DNA of 64,000 nucleotides from Microbacterium excoecariae. Its GTDB lineage: Bacteria > Actinomycetota > Actinomycetes > Actinomycetales > Microbacteriaceae. Below the pieces are notes generated by a model. That model saw nothing but the letters and a program-made list of their open reading frames with translations, searched no databases and was not told the origin of the DNA. The position numbers were made by a program, and so were the translations under genes. Location: NCBI RefSeq assembly GCF_011326725.1, contig NZ_JAANCO010000002.1, positions 62,001-126,000 of the forward strand, read 5' to 3'. This document shows positions 16,926-25,305 of this stretch, one piece after another (the stretch's first letter is position 1; each line of letters begins with the position of its first letter).

Positions 16926-17854
16926 TGAGTGAGACACGGAACCTCGTCACGGCGGGCGCGAAGCCGCGGGCCCTCCGGGGTGCCAAGATGCGCCTGACGT
17001 CGCCGTGGGCGACGGTCGCCGCGCTCGTCATCGCGGTGATCTGGACGATCCCGACGTTCGGGATCCTCGTGTCGTCTTTCCGTCCGCGCACGGAGATCCA
17101 GACGACGGGCTGGTGGACGGCGTTCGAGAACTGGGGGTGGACGTTCGAGAACTACTCCGAGGCGCTCTCGACCGCCACCGGCGGCCTCACGATGGCGCAG
17201 GCGTTCATCAACTCCTTCGCCATCACGCTGCCCGCCGCGATCATCCCGCTCATTGTCGCGACGCTCGCGGCGTACGGGTTCGCGTGGCTCGATTTCCCGG
17301 GCAAGAACGTCCTGTTCGTGTGCGTGTTCGCCCTCCAGATCGTCCCGATCCAGATGGCGTTCATCCCACTCCTGCAGCTGTTCTCGCAGGGGGAGATCTT
17401 CGGCTTCCCCGTGATCCAGGCGTTCGGGAGCGCGGGGTACGCGCAGGTGTGGGTGGCGCACTCGATCTTCGCGCTCCCGCTCGCGATCTTCCTGCTGCAC
17501 AACTTCATCGCGCAGATCCCGGCCGACGTCATCGAGGCGGCGCGCGTGGACGGCGCGGGGCACGGGCAGATCTTCTTCCGCATCGTGCTGCCGCTGTCGA
17601 TGCCGGCGATCGCGTCGTTCGCGATCTTCCAGTTCCTGTGGGTCTGGAACGACCTGCTCGTGTCGTTGATCTTCGCCGACGGGAACGTCGCGCCGGTCAC
17701 GAAGGTGCTCGCGCAGATGACGGGCCAGCGCGGCGAGGACTGGCACCTGCTGACCGCCGGCGCCTTCATCGCGATCATCGTCCCGCTCGTCGTGTTCCTG
17801 CTCCTGCAGCGGTTCTTCGTCCGCGGCCTCCTCGCGGGCGCCGCCAAGGGCTAA
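16925..17854 (+). CDS. Alpha-glucoside ABC transporter permease (AglG-like)
   Basis: 309-residue partner permease with six helices. The EAA loop is VIEAARVDGAGHGQIFFRIV, and LPLAIFLLHNFIAQIPADV is typical of MalG/AglG. No ATPase gene follows, so the importer must borrow one; the orphan UgpC/MsiK-type ATPase at 61811-62914 is a candidate. The TAA stop is part of a 31-bp perfect inverted repeat that begins at 17853. Confidence 0.92.
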   Translation: MSETRNLVTAGAKPRALRGAKMRLTSPWATVAALVIAVIWTIPTFGILVSSFRPRTEIQTTGWWTAFENWGWTFENYSEALSTATGGLTMAQAFINSFAITLPAAIIPLIVATLAAYGFAWLDFPGKNVLFVCVFALQIVPIQMAFIPLLQLFSQGEIFGFPVIQAFGSAGYAQVWVAHSIFALPLAIFLLHNFIAQIPADVIEAARVDGAGHGQIFFRIVLPLSMPAIASFAIFQFLWVWNDLLVSLIFADGNVAPVTKVLAQMTGQRGEDWHLLTAGAFIAIIVPLVVFLLLQRFFVRGLLAGAAKG

Positions 17855-17917
17855 GTCCACATTTCTCCGGCAAGTCTCCCCGGGATCCGGGGAGACTTGC
17901 CGGAGAAATGTGGACTT
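17853..17917. repeat. 31-bp perfect inverted repeat overlapping the permease stop codon
   Basis: The arms are 17853-17883 and 17887-17917, fully complementary, with a three-base loop GAT. The left arm starts inside the TAA stop. No T-tract follows. The stem is about twice as long as the other hairpins here and includes AT-rich parts (ACATTTCTCC), unlike an ordinary terminator stem. It could be a terminator, an mRNA 3'-end stabiliser, or a mobile palindromic repeat. Confidence 0.85.
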
Positions 17918-18019
17918 GATGGGGGTGGGGCGACACGCGGGGCGCGTCGCGTGACGCCGGTGCGCGGGCGGTGACAGGATCGGCCCTGACGCATCGCTCG
18001 CGAGCAGAGGGGGACAGCC

Positions 18020-19747
18020 GTGTCCGCAGCAGGATCCGAATGGTGGCGCGAGGCCGTCATCTACCAGATCTACCCGCGCTCATTCGCGGACGCCTCGGGC
18101 GACGGCGTCGGCGACCTGGCCGGCGCGCTCCGGCGCATCGACGACCTGGCCGACCTCGGCATCGACGCCGTATGGTTCTCGCCCTTCATGCGCTCGCCGC
18201 AGCACGACGCGGGCTATGACGTCGCCGACTATCGCGACATCGATCCGCTGTTCGGCACGCTCGCCGACTTCGACGCCTTCCTCGCCGCCGCGCACGCGCG
18301 CGGGATCCGGGTGATTGTCGACCTCGTCCCGAACCACTCCTCGGTCGAGCACGCCTGGTTCCGCGAGGCGCTCGCAGCCGCGCCCGGATCGCCCGAGCGC
18401 GACCGCTACCTCTTCCAGGACGGCCGCGGGGCCCACGGCGAGCTGCCGCCCAACAACTGGGAGAGCGAGTTCGGCGGATCCGCTTGGGAGCGTATCGAGG
18501 AGCCCGACGGCACGCCGGGGCAGTGGTACCTGCACCTGTTCGACTCGTCGCAGCCGGACTTCAACTGGCGAAACCCCGTCGTGCGGGAGGAGTTCCTCTC
18601 GATCCTGCGGTTCTGGCTCGACCGCGGCGTCGACGGCTTCCGCGTCGACGTCGCGCACGGCCTCATCAAGAAGGAGGGGATGGCGGATCACCAGAAGCCC
18701 GAGAACGCGGGGCCCATGGGGAGCCGAGACGACCTGTCGCCCTACCGCGGACAGCCCGAGGTGCACGAGATCTACCGGGAGTGGCACGACCTCCTCGCGA
18801 CCTACGACGGCGACCGCGTGCTCTGCGCCGAGGCGTGGCTGCCGACCTCGGACAAGACCGCCCTGTGGGTGCGCAGCGGCGAGATGCACCAGGCGTTCAA
18901 CTTCGCGTACCTCATGACGGCCTGGGACCCGGCGGCCTTGCGCGAGGTCATCACGGACTCCCTCCGCGCGTACCCGGCCGTGGGCGCGCCCGCGACGTGG
19001 GTGCTCTCGAACCACGACGTCATCCGCCACGCGACCCGCCTCATGATGCCGCCGGACCAGGACGACGGCATCGGGCCGCGCTCGCCGTTCATCCCCGCGG
19101 AGGGTTCGGGGCTCGCGCGGGCGCGCGCGGCGACGACCATCATGCTCGCGCTTCCCGGATCCGCGTACCTGTACCAGGGGGAGGAGCTGGGCCTGCCCGA
19201 GGTCGTCGACATCCCGGACGCGGACAGGCAGGATCCGACCTTCGCGCGCACCGCGGGGCGCCGGTACGGCCGGGACGGGTGCCGGGTCCCGATTCCGTGG
19301 GAGGCGGACGCGCCCGCGTGCGGCTTCAGCGCGTCCGGCGAGAGCTGGCTCCCGCAACCCGCGTCCTGGGCCGCACACGCCCGCGACGCGGAACGGGCGG
19401 ATCCGCGCTCCACGCTGAACCTGTACCGGCGCCTCCTCGCCGAGCGCCGCGAGCACCGCCTCGGGCGCAGCGTGCTCGTCTGGGTCGACGACATGGGCGA
19501 CGACGTGCTGGCGTTCCACAACCGCGACGTCACGGTCGTGGCGAACTTCGGCGCGGAGCCCCTGCCCCTGCCGTCGGGGACCGTCATCGCGGCCAGCGGG
19601 CCGCTCGTCGACCACCACCTCCCGACCGACACCGCCGCGTGGATCGACACGGGCGGCGTCCCGATCGGCCCCGAGACGGGCGGCGTCCCGATCGTGCGGG
19701 CTGACCTCGAGGACCTCCTCGAGCACTACGGCGACGGCGCGGCGTGA
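18020..19747 (+). CDS. GH13 alpha-glucosidase (first of a tandem pair)
   Basis: 575-residue glycoside hydrolase of the oligo-1,6-glucosidase/alpha-glucosidase type. The (beta/alpha)8 barrel opens EWWREAVIYQIYPRSFADAS. Conserved regions: DLVPNHSS; GFRVDVAHGL with nucleophile Asp210; LCAEAWLP with acid/base Glu271; LSNHDVIRH with the transition-state Asp. No signal peptide, so it acts on imported oligosaccharides. The C-terminus carries a duplicated GGVPI(G/V) peptide and a helical tail that the second copy lacks. GTG 18020 has GAGGGGGA upstream. It lies 165 nt after the importer genes. Confidence 0.93.
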   Translation: MSAAGSEWWREAVIYQIYPRSFADASGDGVGDLAGALRRIDDLADLGIDAVWFSPFMRSPQHDAGYDVADYRDIDPLFGTLADFDAFLAAAHARGIRVIVDLVPNHSSVEHAWFREALAAAPGSPERDRYLFQDGRGAHGELPPNNWESEFGGSAWERIEEPDGTPGQWYLHLFDSSQPDFNWRNPVVREEFLSILRFWLDRGVDGFRVDVAHGLIKKEGMADHQKPENAGPMGSRDDLSPYRGQPEVHEIYREWHDLLATYDGDRVLCAEAWLPTSDKTALWVRSGEMHQAFNFAYLMTAWDPAALREVITDSLRAYPAVGAPATWVLSNHDVIRHATRLMMPPDQDDGIGPRSPFIPAEGSGLARARAATTIMLALPGSAYLYQGEELGLPEVVDIPDADRQDPTFARTAGRRYGRDGCRVPIPWEADAPACGFSASGESWLPQPASWAAHARDAERADPRSTLNLYRRLLAERREHRLGRSVLVWVDDMGDDVLAFHNRDVTVVANFGAEPLPLPSGTVIAASGPLVDHHLPTDTAAWIDTGGVPIGPETGGVPIVRADLEDLLEHYGDGAA

Positions 19748-19784
19748 GCTTGCGCGCGCGGGCCCTCGCGGCCAGGATCGACGC

Positions 19785-21401
19785 ATGACGACCCCCGGAT
19801 CCGAGTGGTGGCGGACAGCCGTCATCTACCAGGTGTACCCGCGCTCCTACGCCGACGCGGACGGCGACGGCATCGGCGACCTGCCGGGCGCGCTCGCGCG
19901 CATCGATCACCTCGCGGACCTGGGGGTGGACGCCGTGTGGTTCTCACCGTTCATGCCCTCGCCGCAGAAGGACGCGGGCTACGACGTCTCCGACTACCGT
20001 GACATCGACCCGATGTTCGGCACGCTCGCCGACTTCGACGCCTTCCTCGCCGCCGCGCACGAGAGGGGGATCCGCGTGATCGTCGACCTCGTCCCGAACC
20101 ACTCGAGCGACCAGCACGCGTGGTTCCAGGAGGCGCTCGCCGCGGGCCCCGGATCCGCCGCGCGGGGCCGCTACGTATTCGCGAAGGGGAAGGGGCGCGG
20201 CGGCGCGCAGCCGCCCAACAACTGGCCGTCGTTCTTCGGCGGGCCGGCCTGGACCCGGCTCCCGGACGGCGAGTGGTACCTGCACCTGTTCGACTCATCG
20301 CAGCCCGACTTCAACTGGGACAACCCCGAGGTGCGGGAGGAGTTCCGCGACATCCTGCGGTTCTGGCTCGACCGCGGGGTCGACGGCTTCCGCGTCGATG
20401 TCGCCCACGGGCTCGTGAAGGACGCCGCGCTCCCCGACCGCGTCGTCGACACCTCCGGCCAGATGGGCGGGCTCGGGAACGAGGCGCCGTACCTCGCGCA
20501 GCCCGGCGTGCACGACATTTATCGCGACTGGCGGGCGCTGCTCGACACCTACGACGGCGACCGGGCGCTGTGCGCGGAGGCGTGGCTGCCGACTCTCGAG
20601 CAGGTCGCCCTGTGGGTGCGCCCCGACGAGATGCACCAGGCCTTCAACATGAACTACCTCGGCACGCCGTGGGACGCCGAGCGCCTGCGCCACGTCATCG
20701 ACGAGTCGCGCACCGTGTTCGGCGCCGTGGGCGCGCCGCCGACCTGGGTGCTCTCGAACCACGACGTGATCCGCCACCCGTCGCGCCTCGCACTGCCGGA
20801 GGAGGAGCAGTCCGAGGGCATCGGGCCCGCCTCGAAGGTCCTGCCCGACCCCGTCGTCGCGCTGCGCCGGGGGCGCGCCGCCACCGCGCTGATGCTTGCG
20901 CTGCCCGGATCCGCCTACCTGTTCCAGGGGGAGGAGCTGGGGCTGCCGGAGGTCGTCGAGATTCCGGACGCGGCGCGCCAGGATCCGCGTTTCATCCGGA
21001 CGGCCGGCGCGGAGTACGGCCGCGACGGGTGCCGCGTGCCGATGCCGTGGACCGCGGGCGGCCCGGCCTTCGGGTTCAACGACACGGGCGCCTCGTGGCT
21101 CCCGCAGCCCGACGGGTGGGGCGCGCACTCCCGCGACGCGCAGGCGGGGGATCCGGCCTCCACGCTCTCGCTCTACCGCGCGCTGCTGCGGCTGCGCCGG
21201 GCGCACGGGCTCGGATCCGGCGACCTCGAGTGGGAAACCGACGAGGGCGACGTCCTCGCGTTCCGCAACGGCGACGTGCGGGTCGTGGCGAACCTCGGCG
21301 CGGATCCCGTCCCGCTCCCGCCGGGGGAGGTCCTCGTGCGCAGCGGCGGGCGCGCCGCGGACCCGCTCGGCACTGACGAGACCGCGTGGATCCGGGTGTG
21401 A
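19785..21401 (+). CDS. GH13 alpha-glucosidase (second of a tandem pair)
   Basis: 538-residue close paralogue of the preceding enzyme; long runs of protein and DNA are identical (for example around GTLADFDAFLAAAH), so the pair arose by tandem duplication. Catalytic residues are kept: GFRVDVAHGL with nucleophile Asp205, LCAEAWLP, LSNHDVIRHP. It lacks the extended tail of copy one and differs in the loop after DVAHGL (VKDAALPDR against IKKEGMADH) and in a GKGRGGAQ loop, which may change linkage or chain-length preference. ATG 19785 lies 6 nt after CAGGAT, a possible leaderless -10. Confidence 0.93.
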   Translation: MTTPGSEWWRTAVIYQVYPRSYADADGDGIGDLPGALARIDHLADLGVDAVWFSPFMPSPQKDAGYDVSDYRDIDPMFGTLADFDAFLAAAHERGIRVIVDLVPNHSSDQHAWFQEALAAGPGSAARGRYVFAKGKGRGGAQPPNNWPSFFGGPAWTRLPDGEWYLHLFDSSQPDFNWDNPEVREEFRDILRFWLDRGVDGFRVDVAHGLVKDAALPDRVVDTSGQMGGLGNEAPYLAQPGVHDIYRDWRALLDTYDGDRALCAEAWLPTLEQVALWVRPDEMHQAFNMNYLGTPWDAERLRHVIDESRTVFGAVGAPPTWVLSNHDVIRHPSRLALPEEEQSEGIGPASKVLPDPVVALRRGRAATALMLALPGSAYLFQGEELGLPEVVEIPDAARQDPRFIRTAGAEYGRDGCRVPMPWTAGGPAFGFNDTGASWLPQPDGWGAHSRDAQAGDPASTLSLYRALLRLRRAHGLGSGDLEWETDEGDVLAFRNGDVRVVANLGADPVPLPPGEVLVRSGGRAADPLGTDETAWIRV

Positions 21402-21489
21402 GGAGACTCGCAGGATCGCATTCGTTGCGTCTGCATAGAATTTAGCCAGCCCCGGATCCCCCGGGGATCGTCGACGCCCCGGGAGCGAC

Positions 21490-22185
21490 ATGGCGCAGGG
21501 ACGCAGCGGGAACCCCGCGAAGCGCGCAGAGCACGAGCAGACCACGAAGCAGCGGCGCGAGGAGCGCCGGCAGGAGAAGCTGGCCGAGTATCAGCGCCAG
21601 CTGGCCCGCTCCCGGCGCACGAAGAAGTTCGCGTGGATCGGCGGATCCGTCGCGGCCGTCGCCGTCATTGCCGCGATCGTGACGCTGTACGTCACGGCTC
21701 CCGAGCCGCTCAACGACTACAGCGCGGGGTCCTCGGGTGCCGCGATTGAGGGCGTGGAGACCTTCGACAACGAGACCGAGCACGTCGAGGGCACCGTCGA
21801 CTATCCGCAGTCGCCCCCCGCGGGTGGCCCGCACAACGCCTACTGGCTCAACTGCGGCGTGTACTCCGAGCCCCAGACGAACGAGAACGCCGTGCACTCG
21901 CTCGAGCACGGCGCCGTGTGGCTGACCTACGACCCCGAGCAGGTGTCCGAGGAGGACGTCGAGCTGCTCGAGTCCTACGCCCCCTCGAGCTACTCGATCC
22001 TGTCGCCGTACCCCGGCATGGACACCCCGATCGCCGTGAGCGCGTGGAACGCGCAGCTGAAGGTCGACTCGGCGAGCGACGAGCGGATCCGCGACTTCTA
22101 CGAGGAGTACTGGCGCTCGGGCGACGTCCCGGAGCCGGGCGCGCTCTGCTCGGGCGCCGTCGACGGCCCGGGCAAGGTGAGCTGA
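21490..22185 (+). CDS. DUF3105 membrane-anchored protein
   Basis: 231 residues. The N-terminus is highly charged and probably coiled-coil (KQRREERRQEKLAEYQRQLA), then one membrane helix (about 52-70). The outer domain has the DUF3105 motifs GGPHNAYWLNCGVY and VHSLEHGAVWLTY. The conserved His and Cys residues suggest metal or redox chemistry, but the family has no established function. ATG 21490 has GGGAGCGAC upstream; a TAGAAT box lies at 21436-21441. DUF305 follows after 4 nt, a frequent actinobacterial pairing. Confidence 0.9.
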   Translation: MAQGRSGNPAKRAEHEQTTKQRREERRQEKLAEYQRQLARSRRTKKFAWIGGSVAAVAVIAAIVTLYVTAPEPLNDYSAGSSGAAIEGVETFDNETEHVEGTVDYPQSPPAGGPHNAYWLNCGVYSEPQTNENAVHSLEHGAVWLTYDPEQVSEEDVELLESYAPSSYSILSPYPGMDTPIAVSAWNAQLKVDSASDERIRDFYEEYWRSGDVPEPGALCSGAVDGPGKVS

Positions 22186-22189
22186 CGCC

Positions 22190-22843
22190 GTGAGCGAGGG
22201 GCGGACCCGGCGCGCGGGCGTGCCGCGGCTGGTCGTCCTGGTCGCGCTCGTGGCCGTCGCGGCGCTGGCGTTCACCGCGGGCCGGATTGTCGCCGTCGGT
22301 GGCGAGACCGCGGAGGCGGGTCCGAACGAGGCGGACGCGGGCTTCGCGCGCGACATGCAGGTGCATCACACCCAGGCCATCGAGATGGGCATGATCGCCT
22401 ATCGCGCGACCGACGACGAGGCCGTGCGGCTCATGGCGTACGACATCGCGACGGCGCAGGCCGGCCAGCGCGGCCAGATGTACCAGTGGCTCGAGACGTG
22501 GGGGCTGCCGCAGGCGGGGGATCCGCTCATGACGTGGATGCGCGGATCCGCCCACGACCACGGGGCGCCCGCCACGGCGTCCGAGGAGGAGCTGCTCGAG
22601 GAGATGGGCATGGCCTCCGCGGACGACATGCGGCGCCTCGAGGCCGCGTCGGGCACGGAGCTCGACTGCCTCTTCGTGGACCTCATGACGACCCACCACC
22701 GCGGCGCGATCGAGATGGTCGACGCCGTGGAGGAGCTGGGGTCGCGGCCCGAGGTGCTCGGTACCGCGCGCGCCATGGGCGAGACGCAGCAGGCCGAGAT
22801 CGAGGCGCTCGCCTCGATCGGCGCGCGCCTCGGCTGCGGGTGA
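22190..22843 (+). CDS. DUF305 (CopM-like, ferritin-like fold) exported protein
   Basis: 217 residues with one N-terminal membrane helix or uncleaved signal and an outer four-helix DUF305 domain. Paired motifs MQVHHTQAIEMGMIA and MTTHHRGAIEMVDAV give His-His and Met ligands typical of the family, which includes copper-binding CopM of cyanobacteria. A variable DHG-containing loop lies between the repeats. The GTG start follows the DUF3105 stop by 4 nt. A role in extracytoplasmic metal handling is inferred from the family. Confidence 0.9.
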   Translation: MSEGRTRRAGVPRLVVLVALVAVAALAFTAGRIVAVGGETAEAGPNEADAGFARDMQVHHTQAIEMGMIAYRATDDEAVRLMAYDIATAQAGQRGQMYQWLETWGLPQAGDPLMTWMRGSAHDHGAPATASEEELLEEMGMASADDMRRLEAASGTELDCLFVDLMTTHHRGAIEMVDAVEELGSRPEVLGTARAMGETQQAEIEALASIGARLGCG

Positions 22844-22877
22844 GTTCCCCGACGATCAGATCGCGCACTGAGCCTTT

Positions 22878-25193
22878 CTAGGTCGTGGGGTCGGTATCAA
22901 CTGTGAGCTGATGCAAGATCCCCGTGAAGCGGAAGGGAACGTCGTAGTCTCGGACGACCGGCGTGCCGGTGTCTTCGCCGACGTCGAACGTTTCGTCCGC
23001 TGAGACGCGGACCGGGATTGTCTGGTCGATGCGGCCGGAAGCGACGCTGACGCCGTCAACGGTGATCGTCGCCAGTCCGCCGCCGCCCGGGGCTCCGCCG
23101 TCGTACGCGAAGTCCACGACCAGCTCGTGGTCGCCCGGCAAGACGGGGTCGGTGCCGGCAATGGTGTACTTGTGCTCGGGATAGTGCGACCGCGCGTACG
23201 AGAACGTGGGCTTACCCTCAAGCAGGTAGAACGCGTTTCCCCCGAACCAGCCGCCCTGACACATGAGGATGCCCTCCGCCCCCTCATCGGGGATAGTCAC
23301 GTTCGCCGTCACCCGGTACGAGGTGTTCTTCATGTTCGGGGCCATGCCCTCGGTGATCCGGCTGATCCCCGGGTAATACGTGTAGATCGTCCGTCCCACG
23401 TTGTGCACGGGCCGATTCTCGGGGCGCAGCCGTTCGATGTAGCGGTCATCGAGCGGGAACACCTGGTTCTTGCCCGCCTCGTCGAGGAACAGTTGCCTCA
23501 GTTGCTCGAGTTTCTCGGGGTGCGCCTCGGCGAGATTCTTCGACTGGGTGAAGTCCTCAGTGAGGTTGTAGAGCTGCCACTCGTACTCATTGAACGGGTC
23601 CGCGTGCGTTTGACCCATGCCTACCCACGGCAGCCGTTTCGGGGCCGTATTCGCGATCCACCCCTCGTGATAGATGCCCTGGTTGGCAACGACCTCGAAG
23701 TACTGGGTGGTGTGCGTCTCGGCCGCGTCTGCGTCATCGAAGAACGGGACCATGCTGGTGCCGTTGAGCGCGACCTGCTCGACGCCATCAATCGTGTCGG
23801 GCATCGGGATGCCGGCGGCCTCCAGGATCGTGGGGACGATATCGGTGATGTGGGTGAACTGGGAGCGCAGTCCGCCCTGGTCGGCGATTCGGGCCGGCCA
23901 CGAGATGACGGCCGACGTGCGGCTGCCGCCCAGATGGGACGCGATTTTCTTGTCCCACTGGTATGGCGTGTTCATCGCGTGTGCCCAGCCGTGCGAGAAA
24001 TGGTTCTGGAACCACATGCCGCCGAACTCATCGATGTTCTCCTGCATGAAATCCTCCCGGTCGACGATCCCGTTCGCGAGGACACCGATCTCGCTGGTCA
24101 GGCCATGGCCGGTCGGATCTTCGGCGCTGGAGCCGTTGTCTCCCTGGATGTAGATGATCAGGGTGTTATCGAGCTCGCCGAGCTGTTCGATCGCATCCAC
24201 GACGCGTCCGACCTGATGATCACAGTGCGAGAGCGCCGCGGCGTAGCACTCCATCTGCCGGGCGCAGACCCGCTTCATCTCGTCAGAAAGATCGTCCCAT
24301 CGCTGGTAATCCTCCGGCGTGGGGTTCAGCACCGCGTCAGCCGGGATGATCCCGAGCTCTTTTTGCCGTTCAAACGTGCGCACCCGCTGCTCGTCCCAGC
24401 CGTGGTCGAACTTCCCGGCGAACTTCTCGATCCACTCCTTCGGCGCGTGATGCGGGGCGTGAGCGGTCCCAGGCGTGTAGTACGCGAAGAATGGCTTGTC
24501 GGGGTTGACCGCCTTCTGCCGACGGATCCACGCGGTCGCGTGATCAGCCATGTCGGCGTCGAAGTGGTAATCATCCCGGTCGAGGTACGGCTCCACGGGC
24601 GTGGTGTTCTCGTATACCGCCGGGCGGAACTGATGCGCGTCCGCACCGAGGAAACCGTAGAAGTACTCGAAGCCCAGTCCCGTCGGCCACAGATCGAACG
24701 GGCCCGTTGGCGTGGTCAGCCAGTCCGGCACATTGTGGTTCTTTCCGAACCATGCCGTGCCATATCCGTTACCGGTGAGCACCTCGCCGATCGTGCCGAC
24801 GCTCTTGGACACGATGCTGTGATATCCCGGGAACGGTGTGGAGAACTCCATGATGATTCCCGTTGCCGCGACATGGTGATTGCGACCGGTCAGCAGCGCC
24901 GCGCGCGTCGGGGAGCACAGTGCCGTCGTGTGGAAACGATTCCACCGCAGACCCCGCTCCGCGAGACGGGCGTACGTGGGCGTGGGGATCGGGCCGCCGA
25001 ACAGTTCGGTCGCACCGAACCCCACGTCGTCGGTCATCACGACGAGGATGTTCGGTGCTCCTTCTGGTGCGGAAGCAGTACGCGGCCAGTCCACCGGATC
25101 AGAACCCGCCACCGTGCGATCGAGCTTGCCGACCTGCTGATACGACGGAATCGGCAGAACGGATCGGTCGGGCCACGCGGATGCTTCGGTCAT
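22878..25193 (-). CDS. Arylsulfatase-type sulfatase
   Basis: 771-residue type I sulfatase. The nucleophile motif is CSPTRAALLTGR (Cys93), converted to formylglycine by a sulfatase-maturing enzyme. Metal ligands include MTDDVGFG (Asp55/Asp56) and GDNGSS. A beta-rich C-terminal domain of about 130 residues follows the catalytic part, ending in a jelly-roll-like region. No signal peptide is seen. The gene uses far more A/T-ending codons than its neighbours and has a single GGATCC (near 24520) in 2.3 kb. No transposase or terminal repeats flank it, but recent acquisition is likely. No formylglycine-generating enzyme is encoded in the window. Confidence 0.93.
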   Translation of the reverse strand: MTEASAWPDRSVLPIPSYQQVGKLDRTVAGSDPVDWPRTASAPEGAPNILVVMTDDVGFGATELFGGPIPTPTYARLAERGLRWNRFHTTALCSPTRAALLTGRNHHVAATGIIMEFSTPFPGYHSIVSKSVGTIGEVLTGNGYGTAWFGKNHNVPDWLTTPTGPFDLWPTGLGFEYFYGFLGADAHQFRPAVYENTTPVEPYLDRDDYHFDADMADHATAWIRRQKAVNPDKPFFAYYTPGTAHAPHHAPKEWIEKFAGKFDHGWDEQRVRTFERQKELGIIPADAVLNPTPEDYQRWDDLSDEMKRVCARQMECYAAALSHCDHQVGRVVDAIEQLGELDNTLIIYIQGDNGSSAEDPTGHGLTSEIGVLANGIVDREDFMQENIDEFGGMWFQNHFSHGWAHAMNTPYQWDKKIASHLGGSRTSAVISWPARIADQGGLRSQFTHITDIVPTILEAAGIPMPDTIDGVEQVALNGTSMVPFFDDADAAETHTTQYFEVVANQGIYHEGWIANTAPKRLPWVGMGQTHADPFNEYEWQLYNLTEDFTQSKNLAEAHPEKLEQLRQLFLDEAGKNQVFPLDDRYIERLRPENRPVHNVGRTIYTYYPGISRITEGMAPNMKNTSYRVTANVTIPDEGAEGILMCQGGWFGGNAFYLLEGKPTFSYARSHYPEHKYTIAGTDPVLPGDHELVVDFAYDGGAPGGGGLATITVDGVSVASGRIDQTIPVRVSADETFDVGEDTGTPVVRDYDVPFRFTGILHQLTVDTDPTT

Positions 25194-25305
25194 TCCCCAT
25201 GTCTATCTGCGACACGCGGGTGATGGCAACCGGACTCACCTAGAGCTGGCGAGGGTGCCGCAGCTCCCCGGCGCGAGCCCGTATACCCGCCTCGCGCAAT
25301 ACGAC

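Noticed and set aside
22844..25305. Insertion-sequence origin of the sulfatase gene
   Set aside because: Composition suggests transfer, but no transposase, terminal repeats or target duplications flank it.
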